Below are positions 15,813 through 24,505 of a stretch of 39,943 nt of DNA, one piece after another (position 1 is the stretch's first letter; every line of letters begins with the position of its first letter). Under the pieces are notes generated by a model. That model saw nothing but the letters and a program-made list of their open reading frames with translations, was not told the DNA's origin and searched no databases. The stretch comes from Flavobacteriales bacterium (GTDB taxonomy: Bacteria > Bacteroidota > Bacteroidia > NS11-12g > UBA955): contig CANKVM010000015.1 of the NCBI GenBank assembly GCA_947487175.1, positions 1-39,943 of the forward strand, in the 5' to 3' direction. The position numbers were made by a program, and so were the translations under genes.

Positions 15813-15843
15813 AAAAAATCCCCCGAAATTCGGAGGATTTTTT
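15813..15843 (-). terminator. Terminator or attenuator between tsf and pyrH
   Basis: An inverted repeat pairs 15813-15825 with 15831-15843 around loop AAATT, ending in T residues on the minus strand. The single mismatched position is C/A if read on plus but a U-G wobble in minus-strand RNA, so the stem is built for the minus-strand transcript coming from tsf. Read-through would carry transcription into pyrH. Confidence 0.75.
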
Positions 15844-15859
15844 GAATATTTTAAAATTA

Positions 15860-16693
15860 TTATCCGAGTTGAACTCTTCTAAATTGTTTAATAGTTAAAC
15901 CAGCTTCAGTGTCTTGCAACATTTTGGCAACAGTTTTGCTACCGTCTTTTACAAACTCTTGATTCAATAGAGTAGAATCTTTGTAAAACTTCTCAAGTTT
16001 ACCCATTGCAATTTTTTCAATCATTGCTTCAGGCTTACCTTCTTGACGGGCTTGTTCTTTACCAACTTCAAGTTCACGCTCTATTGTAGTAGAATCTACG
16101 CCATCACGGTCTACAGCAACTGGATTCATTGCAGCAATTTGCATTGCAGCATCTTTACCAGCAACCATATTAGAATCAGAAGGAGCATTGTTCATTTCAA
16201 CCAACACACCCATACGATTTGCACCGTGAATGTAGGCTACAACATTTGAACCTTCAATTAACTCGTATTTAACTACATCGATTTTTTCGCCAATTTTAGC
16301 AACTTCATCAAGCAAACGCGCTTCGATAGTAGCATTACCCATTGGAAGGGCTTTCAATGCATCTAAAGTAGCAGGTTTGTTATTCAAAGCAATTTCAGCA
16401 ACTTCTTTTGCAAAAGCTACGAAGTTTTCGTTTTTACCAACGAAATCAGTTTCGCAACTCAATACAATAATTACACCGGTAGTTGAATCAGCAGAAGTCA
16501 ATGAAATCACTGCACCTTCTGTTGCATCTCTATCGGCACGTTTTGCTGCAATTTTTGCGCCTTTTTTACGTAAAAAGTCAATTGCACTTTCAAAATCGCC
16601 ACCTGTTTCAGTCAAAGCAGCTTTACAATCCATCAGACCTGCACCAGTTACTTGGCGCAATTTGTTAACTTCTGAAGCGGTTATAGTTGTCAT
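15860..16693 (-). CDS. tsf: Elongation factor Ts
   Basis: The 277-residue protein has the two EF-Ts signatures: LRQVTGAGLMDCKAAL near residue 12 with FLRKKGAKIAAKRA, and ETDFVGKNENFVAFA near 80. It is the guanine-nucleotide exchange factor for EF-Tu. The C-terminal half matches the standard dimerisation region with EAMIEKIAMGKLEKFY. It lies 25 nt after rpsB, in the usual rpsB-tsf order. Confidence 0.97.
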   Translation of the reverse strand: MTTITASEVNKLRQVTGAGLMDCKAALTETGGDFESAIDFLRKKGAKIAAKRADRDATEGAVISLTSADSTTGVIIVLSCETDFVGKNENFVAFAKEVAEIALNNKPATLDALKALPMGNATIEARLLDEVAKIGEKIDVVKYELIEGSNVVAYIHGANRMGVLVEMNNAPSDSNMVAGKDAAMQIAAMNPVAVDRDGVDSTTIERELEVGKEQARQEGKPEAMIEKIAMGKLEKFYKDSTLLNQEFVKDGSKTVAKMLQDTEAGLTIKQFRRVQLG

Positions 16694-16718
16694 ATTCTGT
16701 TATAAATATTAGATTAAA

Positions 16719-17465
16719 TTATGCTTCAGCAACAACCTCTTTAGGAACTTCTACTTTATTTTCTTCTTCAGATTTCTCACGTTTGCGTTCAGCAGTACCT
16801 TCTAGGATTGCATTCGCCAATTCAGAAGCAATCAATTGAATACTTTTAGAAGCATCATCATTACCTGGAATTGCGTAATCAACTTTAGTAGGATCAGAGT
16901 TTGTATCAACCAACCCGAAAGTAGGAATATTCAAACGAACTGCTTCAGAAACTGCAAGATGTTCTCTTTTCACGTCAACCAAGAAAATAGCACCAGGAAG
17001 TTTGGTCATATCTTCGATACCACCTAGCATTCTAGCCAATTTAATTTTTTCACGATCAAGCATCAAGCGCTCTTTTTTATTGATACGTTCGAAAGTACCA
17101 TCGTTCGCCATTCTGTCGATTATTTGCATTCTTTTAATGCTTTTACGAACAGTTTGGAAGTTAGTAAGCATACCGCCTAACCAACGTTCAGTAACGTAAG
17201 GCATTCCTGCACGCTGAGCTTCTTGCATCACGATTTCTTTTGCTTGTTTCTTAGTTGCCACAAATAATATGCGACGACCAGATTTAGCAATATTTTTAAT
17301 CGCTGCTTTAGATTCTTCTAATCTTGCCTCTGTTTTTTTAAGATCGATGATGTGAATACCATTCTGTTCCATAAAAATATACGGAGCCATTCTAGGATTC
17401 CATTTGCGGGTAAGGTGACCGAAATGTACACCAGCATCGAGCAAATCTTGTTGAGTATAAGCCAT
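16719..17465 (-). CDS. rpsB: 30S ribosomal protein S2
   Basis: The frame is open to 17519, but that start overlaps rpsI; the ATG at 17465 ([17 protein letters not shown]) gives the normal S2 N-terminus and 248 residues. [12 protein letters not shown] near residue 18, [10 protein letters not shown] near 92 and [12 protein letters not shown] near 180 are S2 motifs. The C-terminal tail is Lys/Glu rich, common in Bacteroidota. It starts 7 nt after rpsI and precedes tsf. Confidence 0.96.
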   Translation of the reverse strand: MAYTQQDLLDAGVHFGHLTRKWNPRMAPYIFMEQNGIHIIDLKKTEARLEESKAAIKNIAKSGRRILFVATKKQAKEIVMQEAQRAGMPYVTERWLGGMLTNFQTVRKSIKRMQIIDRMANDGTFERINKKERLMLDREKIKLARMLGGIEDMTKLPGAIFLVDVKREHLAVSEAVRLNIPTFGLVDTNSDPTKVDYAIPGNDDASKSIQLIASELANAILEGTAERKREKSEEENKVEVPKEVVAEA

Positions 17466-17472
17466 TTTGTAA

Positions 17473-17853
17473 TTAACGTTTTGAGAATTGGAAACGCTTA
17501 CGCGCTTTCTTCTGACCACTTTTCTTGCGTTCTACAACACGAGAGTCACGTGTCATAAAGCCCGCATGTCGTAATACAGGTTTAAATTCAGCATCAATCT
17601 CTACCAAGGCTTTAGAAATACCTAAACGAATAGCTTCCGCTTGTCCGCTGATACCTCCTCCACGAACATTTACCATCACGTCATACTTGTTGTCGTTTGA
17701 GGTAAGTGCAAATGGCGCTTGTACAGATGTTTGATGCCATGCCAATGGAAAATAAATATCCAAAGCTTTATTATTAACAGTAATTTGCCCGCTTCCCTCC
17801 TTGAGGTAGACTCTCGCCACTGCGGCTTTTCTTCTGCCTGAGTTGTTTATCAT
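17473..17853 (-). CDS. rpsI: 30S ribosomal protein S9
   Basis: The 126-residue protein begins [18 protein letters not shown] and contains [21 protein letters not shown] near residue 65. It ends [12 protein letters not shown], the conserved S9 tail whose last Arg contacts P-site tRNA. It is 5 nt from rplM in the conserved L13-S9 pair. Confidence 0.97.
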   Translation of the reverse strand: MINNSGRRKAAVARVYLKEGSGQITVNNKALDIYFPLAWHQTSVQAPFALTSNDNKYDVMVNVRGGGISGQAEAIRLGISKALVEIDAEFKPVLRHAGFMTRDSRVVERKKSGQKKARKRFQFSKR

Positions 17854-17858
17854 AATTC

Positions 17859-18302
17859 TCAGTTATCGAATTTTAAATCTTTTGGTTGTTGTGCTTCGTG
17901 TGGATGAGTAGTTCCTTCATAAACAAATAAGTTATGAAATAACTTTCTTCCTAAACGATTTTTAGGCAACATGCCTTTAATCGCCATTTCGATTAATTTT
18001 TCCGGTCTAACGTTTTTAGCAAGGGTGCTACGTTGTCCTCCTGGATATCCAGTATGGCGCAAGTATTCCTTGTTCTCCATTTTTTGTCCGGTTAATACTA
18101 CCTTCTCCGCATTGATAACAATAACATTGTCACCACAATCTACGTGAGGGGTAAAACTTGGCTTGTTCTTGCCACGAATGATCATTGCAATCTGAGACGA
18201 CATACGTCCCAAAGTTTGACCGTCAGCATCTACAACATACCAGCACTTAGTGGCTGTTGCTTTATTTGCTGAAATTGTTTTATATGTACTCAGTGGGTTC
18301 AC
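17859..18302 (-). CDS. rplM: 50S ribosomal protein L13
   Basis: The 147-residue protein has [20 protein letters not shown] near residue 20, [17 protein letters not shown] near 58 and a [13 protein letters not shown] motif near 110, the standard L13 signatures. It leads the rplM-rpsI-rpsB-tsf minus-strand operon. A minus-7 box lies 32 nt upstream of the ATG. Confidence 0.97.
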   Translation of the reverse strand: MNPLSTYKTISANKATATKCWYVVDADGQTLGRMSSQIAMIIRGKNKPSFTPHVDCGDNVIVINAEKVVLTGQKMENKEYLRHTGYPGGQRSTLAKNVRPEKLIEMAIKGMLPKNRLGRKLFHNLFVYEGTTHPHEAQQPKDLKFDN

Positions 18303-18334
18303 TTTACGTAACGCTTAATTCTTATTTGGGGTTG

Positions 18335-18342
18335 CAAAAATA
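18335..18342 (-). promoter_or_regulatory. Minus-7 box of the rplM-rpsI-rpsB-tsf operon
   Basis: On the minus strand this reads TATTTTTG, matching TAnnTTTG. A CTTG (plus 18363-18366) lies 20 nt upstream as a likely minus-33 element. The predicted leader of about 25-30 nt is short for a possible ribosomal-protein autoregulatory site. Confidence 0.55.
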
Positions 18343-18451
18343 GTAATTTTTTTCTTGGATTACAAGATATCCACAAACTTTTTTTATGAGATATTAAATT
18401 AGACACTAAAAATTAGTTTTTTAGACCCCTTTTTAGCAAACAACAAATTGA

Positions 18452-19192
18452 CTACCACTCATCTTCTTCGGGGCGGTATGGTTCACGCAATGCATAAGTA
18501 ATTGCTGTAACCATGTCCTTGACCTCTCTATCTGATGCCAAAAGGAACTTATCCGTTGCCTCATATCCACGTTTTACACGCATATAATACTCGTGGTAAG
18601 TTTTGGTTGGATTACCTACCAAGCCTTCCCCAGTTTGTAAATGAAAAAAGTTTCCAAATTGATATTTGAATCGAGAATCTTGAAATCTTAAACACAATTT
18701 GTATTCCATCATTCCCTTTGCCGCTTTGTTATATCTTCCATTAATTACAACCATTGGCAAAGTTACTTTTATGGTTATATGATGTCCAATCTTTTCATCC
18801 AATATCATTTTTTTCAAAACAGACTTGCCGTACTTTTTTGATAAATATTTTTTAGCTCTCCAATACAATGAATCAGCAGTACACAATTGACAATCTTCAT
18901 TCTCTACAACACCTTCGTAAAAAATGATTTCACGCATGGTATCGTATGGCGGCACAAAACGTACGTATGGAATTTTTTTAAGTGCTGAGCTATCAATCTT
19001 AGCGGTATCTACCGAACCACCCATATCCCACTGCGCACCTAGATCGCCTCCAATTACAAATAATAATCCTATAACAAAAACCTTGAAATACTGACTCAAG
19101 CCTTTCTTCTCTTTATCTATGAAATTGTTCAATTTTATCCTTATTTTTATTTTAAAAAGTGCGAATATAATTCTCACTGGCATTTTTTGCAT
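18452..19192 (-). CDS. Exported DUF4468-like protein
   Basis: The 246-residue protein has an extended N-terminus and then a hydrophobic segment, YFKVFVIGLLFVIGGDLGAQ (residues about 35-54), that acts as a signal peptide or anchor; a start closer to this segment is possible. The rest resembles the DUF4468 TBP-like domain of Bacteroidota: IIFYEGVV, DSLYWRAKKYLSKKYG, then a KVTLPMVVINGRYNKAA core and EYKLCLRFQDSRFKYQFGN. The function of the family is unknown. Charged residues end the protein (PYRPEEDEW). It stands between rplM and trhO without a clear operon partner. Confidence 0.65.
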   Translation of the reverse strand: MQKMPVRIIFALFKIKIRIKLNNFIDKEKKGLSQYFKVFVIGLLFVIGGDLGAQWDMGGSVDTAKIDSSALKKIPYVRFVPPYDTMREIIFYEGVVENEDCQLCTADSLYWRAKKYLSKKYGKSVLKKMILDEKIGHHITIKVTLPMVVINGRYNKAAKGMMEYKLCLRFQDSRFKYQFGNFFHLQTGEGLVGNPTKTYHEYYMRVKRGYEATDKFLLASDREVKDMVTAITYALREPYRPEEDEW

Positions 19193-19267
19193 AAATCTTT
19201 TGCAAATAACTTAACGAGTGTCCTAAATATACTGCGCTTGACATTGTAAAACGTAAAAAAATCGATT

Positions 19268-20287
19268 TTATTGTAATGGAGCTCTAAATCTTCCTTTACT
19301 AAATATTCTACCTGCAGGTTTTCCCTTTCTCATTTCCCTTTGAACCTCATCAGGAAGATGTATTGTTTCCTTGCACCTATCGCTACAGCACAATTCATAT
19401 GCTGACGCACATTCCTCACACTGAATAAATAACAAATGACAACCAACATTGGCACAGTTAATATGAACATCTGCAGGCTTGCCACACTGATGGCAAGTAG
19501 AAATTACATCTTCGCTAACGCGTTCATGCAAACGTTGATCAAATACAAAATTCACACCCTTAAATTTATTTTCTAATTCCTCAGAACGCACTTGATTCAC
19601 ATAATTAATAATGCCACCTTTTAAATGATACACTTCATTGAATCCGTTATGTTTCATCCAAGCGCTCGCTTTTTCGCATCGAATTCCTCCGGTGCAATAC
19701 ATCAATATTGTTTTGTCTTTGTTGTTATTGTATTCATCAATAACCAATTTTAACTCTTCCCTGAAAGTATCGGCATCAGGACAACTAGCGCCTTCAAACC
19801 TTCCCACTTCGCTCTCATAATGATTGCGCATGTCAATCACAACCGCATTGGGGTCATTTAGCTTTTCATTCCAACCATTGGCCTCTAAATATCTACCCGT
19901 ATTACTCGGATTAAACGTAGGGTCTTCAATTCCATCTGCAACTATTTTAGATCTTACTTTAATATCCAATTTAATGAAGGACTTTTGACGTTCTTCAATT
20001 GCAACATTCAAGCGGACATTATTTAAAAAATCTACAGTATAAAGGTTCTCTTTAAATCCCTCAAAATAAACAGAGGGAAGCGCAACCTGTGCATTTATTC
20101 CTTCATTGGCAACATAAACCCGACCAACCACTTCAAATGGCTGTAAGTTTACATAGAGTTGATTCCTGAAATCTGTAGGATTTTCAATTGAATGATAACA
20201 ATAGAAGGAGACGGTAGTATAAGGACGCTCATCTGCATCCATTTTACGTTTTAACTCCTCCCTACTAACAATGTTTCGCAATAACAT
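19268..20287 (-). CDS. trhO: tRNA uridine(34) hydroxylase, rhodanese family
   Basis: The 339-residue protein has the YceA/TrhO layout: an N-terminal domain with VGRVYVANEGINAQVALP near residue 55, a rhodanese domain with VIDMRNHYESEVGRFEGA near 150 and the active-site loop MYCTGGIRCEKASAWM near 197 (catalytic Cys), then a cysteine-rich tail with CHQCGKP, CANVGCHLLFIQCEEC and CCSDRC clusters that may bind zinc. TrhO hydroxylates U34 of tRNA to ho5U in an oxygen-dependent way. The family is well conserved in Bacteroidota. An upstream minus-7 box sits at 20320-20327. Confidence 0.92.
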   Translation of the reverse strand: MLLRNIVSREELKRKMDADERPYTTVSFYCYHSIENPTDFRNQLYVNLQPFEVVGRVYVANEGINAQVALPSVYFEGFKENLYTVDFLNNVRLNVAIEERQKSFIKLDIKVRSKIVADGIEDPTFNPSNTGRYLEANGWNEKLNDPNAVVIDMRNHYESEVGRFEGASCPDADTFREELKLVIDEYNNNKDKTILMYCTGGIRCEKASAWMKHNGFNEVYHLKGGIINYVNQVRSEELENKFKGVNFVFDQRLHERVSEDVISTCHQCGKPADVHINCANVGCHLLFIQCEECASAYELCCSDRCKETIHLPDEVQREMRKGKPAGRIFSKGRFRAPLQ

Positions 20288-20319
20288 GGTGGGGATGTTT
20301 GAGTTTAGATTTTACTCCA

Positions 20320-20327
20320 CAAAGATA
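20320..20327 (-). promoter_or_regulatory. Minus-7 box of trhO
   Basis: On the minus strand this reads TATCTTTG, matching TAnnTTTG, 32 nt upstream of the trhO ATG. It lies just downstream of the terminator of the preceding Omp28-like gene, so trhO seems separately transcribed. Confidence 0.5.
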
Positions 20328-20357
20328 ATAAAAAACAGAAAAATAATTAAACAAAAA

Positions 20358-20379
20358 AGGAGCCCTATAAAGGACTCCT
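20358..20379 (-). terminator. Terminator of the Omp28-like T9SS cargo gene
   Basis: A 9-bp inverted repeat pairs AGGAGCCCT (20358-20366) with AGGACTCCT (20371-20379), loop ATAA. The one mismatch is C/A on plus but a U-G wobble in minus-strand RNA. A T run follows on the minus strand (A run at 20353-20358). Confidence 0.8.
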
Positions 20380-20413
20380 CTTCTGATATTTAATTTAGTT
20401 TAGTTGTTTAAAA

Positions 20414-22501
20414 TTAGTGACGAACAACCATTTTGGTGTTCAAGTTTTTAGAACCAGATTGAACTGATACCATGTACATTCCTTCGCTAAGGTTAGCAAC
20501 ACTAATTTGTGCATTACCGTTAACCAAAGAACCGTTATAAACGATTTGACCTTGAGCATTTGTTACAGTTACATTTGCTTTTTCAGAAGCCAAAGCACCT
20601 ACGTTGATATTGAACATGTCATTTGCAGGGTTAGGATACAAGTTGATACCTTGCTCAATTGCTTCAACACTAGTCAAAGCTATTGGGAAAGTTTCAGATT
20701 GCAATACCTCTTTGGTAGTAGCATCTTGTACAAATACAACTACAGACAAATCATCCCAAGTTTCAATACTGTTTTCAGTACTATTATTTATATGTTGAGC
20801 TGTAGAACCATCTAAAGGCAAACGATAATTTCCATTAAATGTAAAGTTCAAAGATTTAGAAACTGAAGTACTTTTTGTCATCGGACTCAAAACCATACCA
20901 GTGCTTGATGGCATGATCTTCTTCGTAACATCTTCAAATTCTTTTTCACCGTTAGATTTCTTGTTAAAGAAAGTAGTACCTTCTGTAATTACCGCAAACA
21001 ATTTCAAATTATTTGAAGCAAAGTTCACCAAAGGATTTAATGTAATATCGGCAGTAACTTTATTTTTCCACGTCAAGCTAACCGCACCTGTAATTTCTAA
21101 GAAAGAAGGCTTTGCATTGAATTGATCATATAAAGCACTTGTAAATGAAGATGCGTTGCCATCCCATCCACCATCAACTTCCATTCTAGGAACAGAGTTA
21201 ATTCCATAAAATGAAACTCTATCACGTACTTCTTGTGTGCAATAAGGATCACCAGTACCAGGCCAGTTTACTTGATATTTGATTGTAGAGTGTTGTGTAA
21301 GACCATTAGTTACTTTTAAGTAGTTAGCATTTCCTGCTACACAAGGTCCACAAGTAGAAGAAGTAAATATTTCATTCAAAATTTTACGAGGAGCAAATTT
21401 ATCTACAACATTTAATACGAATGTAGTAGTATCATTCTTTAAATTTTCATCAGCAACACCATTCAAATTTGAAGCCCAAATTTTCAAAGTATAAATACCA
21501 ACAGCAGAAGGCGTCCATTTAACTGGAGAGCTTAATTCTTGAGTACCAAAAGTAGAAATACCAACTGAGGAAGCAGCACCGGTTTCAACAGCACCACCAT
21601 TTACTGAATAATTTACATCAGCAGAAGTAATTTTATCAGTACCATTGTTAAAGAAAGTTGCTTTGCAAGTAAATGGAGCTTGATTCAACATCAAAAATGG
21701 GGTCATGGTTACTTTTACACCTGACAAATCTTTTGCAGGTTGGTTACCAGGTAAAAATTGGTAATAACTGTTATCAGCAGCTGTGAAAATATTTGCAGTA
21801 ATTTGTTGCGCAGCTACGTTTGGAGAACCAACTACATTGTATGCAGTAGTGCTATTAACCTGAATACCCAATGACATTTTTACATTGTTAGTACAAAGAT
21901 TACCTGCGTTCACGCACAAGGTTTTCATATCTACTATATAAATATTATTGGTTGTTTCTTCCAATACTATTGCCCAATAAGTCCAACCAGAATTGATATT
22001 CGCTTCACTAAAGAAGTTAAACCAAATCCAATGTTGGCGTTTGCCTGTAGTACCATATGTTTTAGACATTACGGCACTTTGGTAGGTAGTAGTTCCACTT
22101 ACAAGGCTTTGAGGTTTAATACCCAATACACAAACTGAATTGTCAGGAATTTGCGCAGAAGGCAAAGTGATATTAGAAAATGCAGTAGGAATTACGCTTG
22201 GAGTTCCTGCATCAAAAGAAATAGATCCAAAGTTACTTGGGGTATATTTTGTTACAGAAGTACCGTTAAATTTAAATGCAAATGGTATACTTTTTTCAGA
22301 GCTATATTCGGGAGTTGCAGTTGCATCGCCATTCCAAATATTTGTCCAACCTACATTTGCAGCTGCAGGGTATGGGTTTTCACCATCGGGATTAACACCA
22401 CCTGGATTTTGCCCAGCGTTCAAAAAGGGGATATTGTAGTATTGTGCATTAGCAACTTCGCTCGCACAAAACAATCCCACCAATAGTAATAATTTTCTCA
22501 T
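20414..22501 (-). CDS. Omp28-like T9SS cargo protein with thioredoxin-like module
   Basis: The 695-residue protein starts with a signal peptide (MRKLLLLVGLFCASEVANAQ). The first part (about 20-260) is a beta-rich, anchor-like domain. Residues about 270-365 look like an Ig-like domain. An Omp28-related domain follows, with a thioredoxin-like NEIFTSSTCGPCVAGN active-site-like CGPC near residue 385 and the cis-Pro region YGINSVPRMEVDG near 433. The end is a T9SS type A sorting domain: LYPNPANDMFNINVG near 622, a conserved NLSEGMYMV strand and a basic last residue stretch. It is therefore predicted to cross the outer membrane by T9SS and be anchored or released. Codon use is cleaner and less AT rich than neighbours, hinting at high expression. 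Redox activity is only inferred. Confidence 0.87.
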   Translation of the reverse strand: MRKLLLLVGLFCASEVANAQYYNIPFLNAGQNPGGVNPDGENPYPAAANVGWTNIWNGDATATPEYSSEKSIPFAFKFNGTSVTKYTPSNFGSISFDAGTPSVIPTAFSNITLPSAQIPDNSVCVLGIKPQSLVSGTTTYQSAVMSKTYGTTGKRQHWIWFNFFSEANINSGWTYWAIVLEETTNNIYIVDMKTLCVNAGNLCTNNVKMSLGIQVNSTTAYNVVGSPNVAAQQITANIFTAADNSYYQFLPGNQPAKDLSGVKVTMTPFLMLNQAPFTCKATFFNNGTDKITSADVNYSVNGGAVETGAASSVGISTFGTQELSSPVKWTPSAVGIYTLKIWASNLNGVADENLKNDTTTFVLNVVDKFAPRKILNEIFTSSTCGPCVAGNANYLKVTNGLTQHSTIKYQVNWPGTGDPYCTQEVRDRVSFYGINSVPRMEVDGGWDGNASSFTSALYDQFNAKPSFLEITGAVSLTWKNKVTADITLNPLVNFASNNLKLFAVITEGTTFFNKKSNGEKEFEDVTKKIMPSSTGMVLSPMTKSTSVSKSLNFTFNGNYRLPLDGSTAQHINNSTENSIETWDDLSVVVFVQDATTKEVLQSETFPIALTSVEAIEQGINLYPNPANDMFNINVGALASEKANVTVTNAQGQIVYNGSLVNGNAQISVANLSEGMYMVSVQSGSKNLNTKMVVRH

Positions 22502-22521
22502 AGTTGTCGTTTCTTAAAACA

Positions 22522-22529
22522 CAAATGTA
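22522..22529 (-). promoter_or_regulatory. Minus-7 box of the Omp28-like gene
   Basis: On the minus strand this reads TACATTTG, matching TAnnTTTG, 20 nt upstream of the ATG. It is embedded in an 8-bp inverted repeat, AAATGTAA (22523-22530) and TTACATTT (22538-22545) with a 7-nt spacer. The repeat could be an operator or a weak terminator for dusB. Confidence 0.5.
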
Positions 22530-22560
22530 ACAAAATTTTACATTTAGTTAAAAAAAATTA

Positions 22561-23559
22561 TTACAAGGTAATTAAATGGTTATCGGCGTATTCATCTACT
22601 ATCTTGTTTAGTATAGATTGGATTTCCAAAATATCTTCACTTTGAACCAATTTCATACGAAATTCTTTAAAATGCGACAATCCCCTAAAATAATTGGCAT
22701 AATGCCTCCTCATTTCAACTATTCCAACGCGTTCACCTTTCCATTGAATCGACTTTTCAAAGTGTGTGGTACAAGCATTTACCCTTTCTTGCATGGTGGG
22801 TCCATCCAAAAGTTCACCCGTATTTAGGTAATGTTTGATTTCTCTAAAAATCCAAGGATGGCCAATACTCGCTCTGCCAATCATGATGCCATCTACACCG
22901 TACCTGTTTTTATATTCAAGGGCTTTTTCGGGGGAATCAATATCGCCATTGCCAAAAATAGGGATGTGCATTCTGGGGTTATTCTTTACTTCGGCAATTA
23001 AAGACCAATCCGCTTCACCTTTATATAATTGCACCCTGGTTCTTCCATGAATGGTTAGGGCTTTGATACCAACATCTTGCAACCTTTCTGCAACGTCTAA
23101 AATATTCTTTGTGCTATCATCCCAGCCCAACCTGGTTTTTACCGTTACAGGCAAATGGGTGCATTCAACGATGGCCTTTGTCATTGCCATCATTTTGGGT
23201 GGATTGGTTAATATACCGGCGCCAGCACCTTTACAGGCTACTTTTTTAACTGGACAACCGTAATTTATATCAATTAAATCTGGATTAACTTTGGTTGCTA
23301 TTTTAGCTGCTTCAACCATTGAATCAATCTCAGAACCAAAAATTTGAATCCCTATTGGACGTTCATATTCAAAAATGTCCAATTTTTGGACACTTTTTGC
23401 CGCATCTCTAATGAGTCCCTCACTACTAATAAACTCAGTGTACATAAGGTCTGCGCCGTTTTCTTTGCATACAAAACGAAAGGGAGGATCACTCACGTCT
23501 TCCATGGGTGCCAACAATAATGGAAAATCTCCTAGCGCTATGTCACCAATTTTTACCAA
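22561..23559 (-). CDS. dusB: tRNA-dihydrouridine synthase
   Basis: The 332-residue FMN enzyme starts at a TTG (codon at 23557-23559; VKIGDIALGDFPLLLAPME). It has the Dus signature DINYGCPVKKVACKGAGAG near residue 97 with the catalytic Cys, TVKTRLGWD near 137, LTIHGRTRVQLYKG near 167 and PIFGNGDIDSPEKAL plus GVDGIMIGRASIGHPWIF near 200-235. The 'NCGCP'-type motif here is NYGCP. It reduces specific uridines in the tRNA D-loop with NADPH. It is divergent from the CPBP protease gene with only 22 nt between starts. DusB is the best subfamily guess by length and motif. Confidence 0.9.
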   Translation of the reverse strand: MVKIGDIALGDFPLLLAPMEDVSDPPFRFVCKENGADLMYTEFISSEGLIRDAAKSVQKLDIFEYERPIGIQIFGSEIDSMVEAAKIATKVNPDLIDINYGCPVKKVACKGAGAGILTNPPKMMAMTKAIVECTHLPVTVKTRLGWDDSTKNILDVAERLQDVGIKALTIHGRTRVQLYKGEADWSLIAEVKNNPRMHIPIFGNGDIDSPEKALEYKNRYGVDGIMIGRASIGHPWIFREIKHYLNTGELLDGPTMQERVNACTTHFEKSIQWKGERVGIVEMRRHYANYFRGLSHFKEFRMKLVQSEDILEIQSILNKIVDEYADNHLITL

Positions 23560-23566
23560 ATTTGTG

Positions 23567-23574
23567 CAAATTTA
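23567..23574 (-). promoter_or_regulatory. Minus-7 box of dusB in the 22-bp divergent gap
   Basis: On the minus strand this reads TAAATTTG, matching TAnnTTTG, 7 nt before the TTG start. A near-match CAAATTTG occupies 23557-23564 in the plus direction for the divergent protease gene, so the two promoters would overlap and compete. Confidence 0.45.
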
Positions 23575-23581
23575 ATATCTT

Positions 23582-24505
23582 ATGACAAGCAGAACTGATT
23601 TATTCTCGAAAAACATTTTTTTGAATCTTTGGGGATTGGCAATATTGCTTATTCTCATTATTCTTTTTCAGCTTGTTGGATACTTTATTTCCATTTATTT
23701 CTTGAAAATTTTTTACCATATTTCAATATCAGATGTAAAATCCCTCATGAACCATCCCGATGGCTCAGCATTGGGGGTAAACATAGGTAGATGGTCGAAT
23801 TTTATCCAATTTTCTTTTTACATGGGTATCCCTGCCTTAATTTTCACATTTATTAATGGCAGCAAAATTGGCGATTTTACTCAGTTCAAAACGAAGCCAA
23901 ATGGCAAAAAAATAACCTTGGCAATCATTACAGGAATAACCGCATTGCCAGTTGTGAATGTGATTACAACACTTACACAACAATTTCCTTGGCCAACTAG
24001 CTTTCGCTACATTGCCCAAAAACTAGAATTTACAAGAAGTAGCATTTTCGAAAATATGCTTGATATGCACTCATTGAACGAACTTTTGATTTGTATTTTT
24101 ATCTTGGCATTTTTACCGGCATTGCTCGAAGAATATGTTTTTAGAGGACTCGTTCTAAAAATTGGATTGACTCAGTTTTCTAAAGCAAAGAGAGCGCTGT
24201 TTTTTCAGGCTTTCATTTTCACCATATTACATTTATCGCTCTACGAATTCTTAGGAATATTTATGATGGGCAGTGTATTGGGAATTATTGCATACCGCAA
24301 CAATAGTTTGTGGTATAATGCCATTACCCATTTTACATTTAATGCAGTTACAGTAATTTTGCATTATGCTTTGCTTAACAATTTTGAAAAAACAGGCGTT
24401 ATGGGAAATCCAGAATCGTATTTAAACAATTTCTTTGTTGCCATTCCGGCTTCACTTATATTTGGATTCACTTTTTATCAATTAACTAAAAAAGACAATG
24501 AATAA
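23582..24505 (+). CDS. CPBP-family intramembrane metalloprotease
   Basis: The 307-residue integral membrane protein has about seven hydrophobic segments. The catalytic motifs of the CPBP (CAAX protease, Abi) family are present: LEEYVFRG (EExxxR) near residue 181, FTILHL with a His near 220 and ITHFTFNAVTV (HxxxN) near 257. Members cleave membrane substrates, including prenylated or peptide precursors; some are bacteriocin self-immunity factors. In this core-gene context a housekeeping or membrane-lipid-linked role is more likely than phage defence. The end overlaps cdsA by 8 nt, so the two are translationally coupled. Confidence 0.85.
   Translation: MTSRTDLFSKNIFLNLWGLAILLILIILFQLVGYFISIYFLKIFYHISISDVKSLMNHPDGSALGVNIGRWSNFIQFSFYMGIPALIFTFINGSKIGDFTQFKTKPNGKKITLAIITGITALPVVNVITTLTQQFPWPTSFRYIAQKLEFTRSSIFENMLDMHSLNELLICIFILAFLPALLEEYVFRGLVLKIGLTQFSKAKRALFFQAFIFTILHLSLYEFLGIFMMGSVLGIIAYRNNSLWYNAITHFTFNAVTVILHYALLNNFEKTGVMGNPESYLNNFFVAIPASLIFGFTFYQLTKKDNE

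Noticed and set aside
19220-19267. AAAATCGATTTT palindrome as a trhO terminator
   Set aside because: It is loopless and AT rich with no clear hairpin or T-run geometry on the minus strand.
23582-24505. CPBP protease as an abortive-infection phage-defence gene
   Set aside because: The 'Abi' name reflects the family label; the gene overlaps cdsA in a housekeeping setting with no defence genes nearby.
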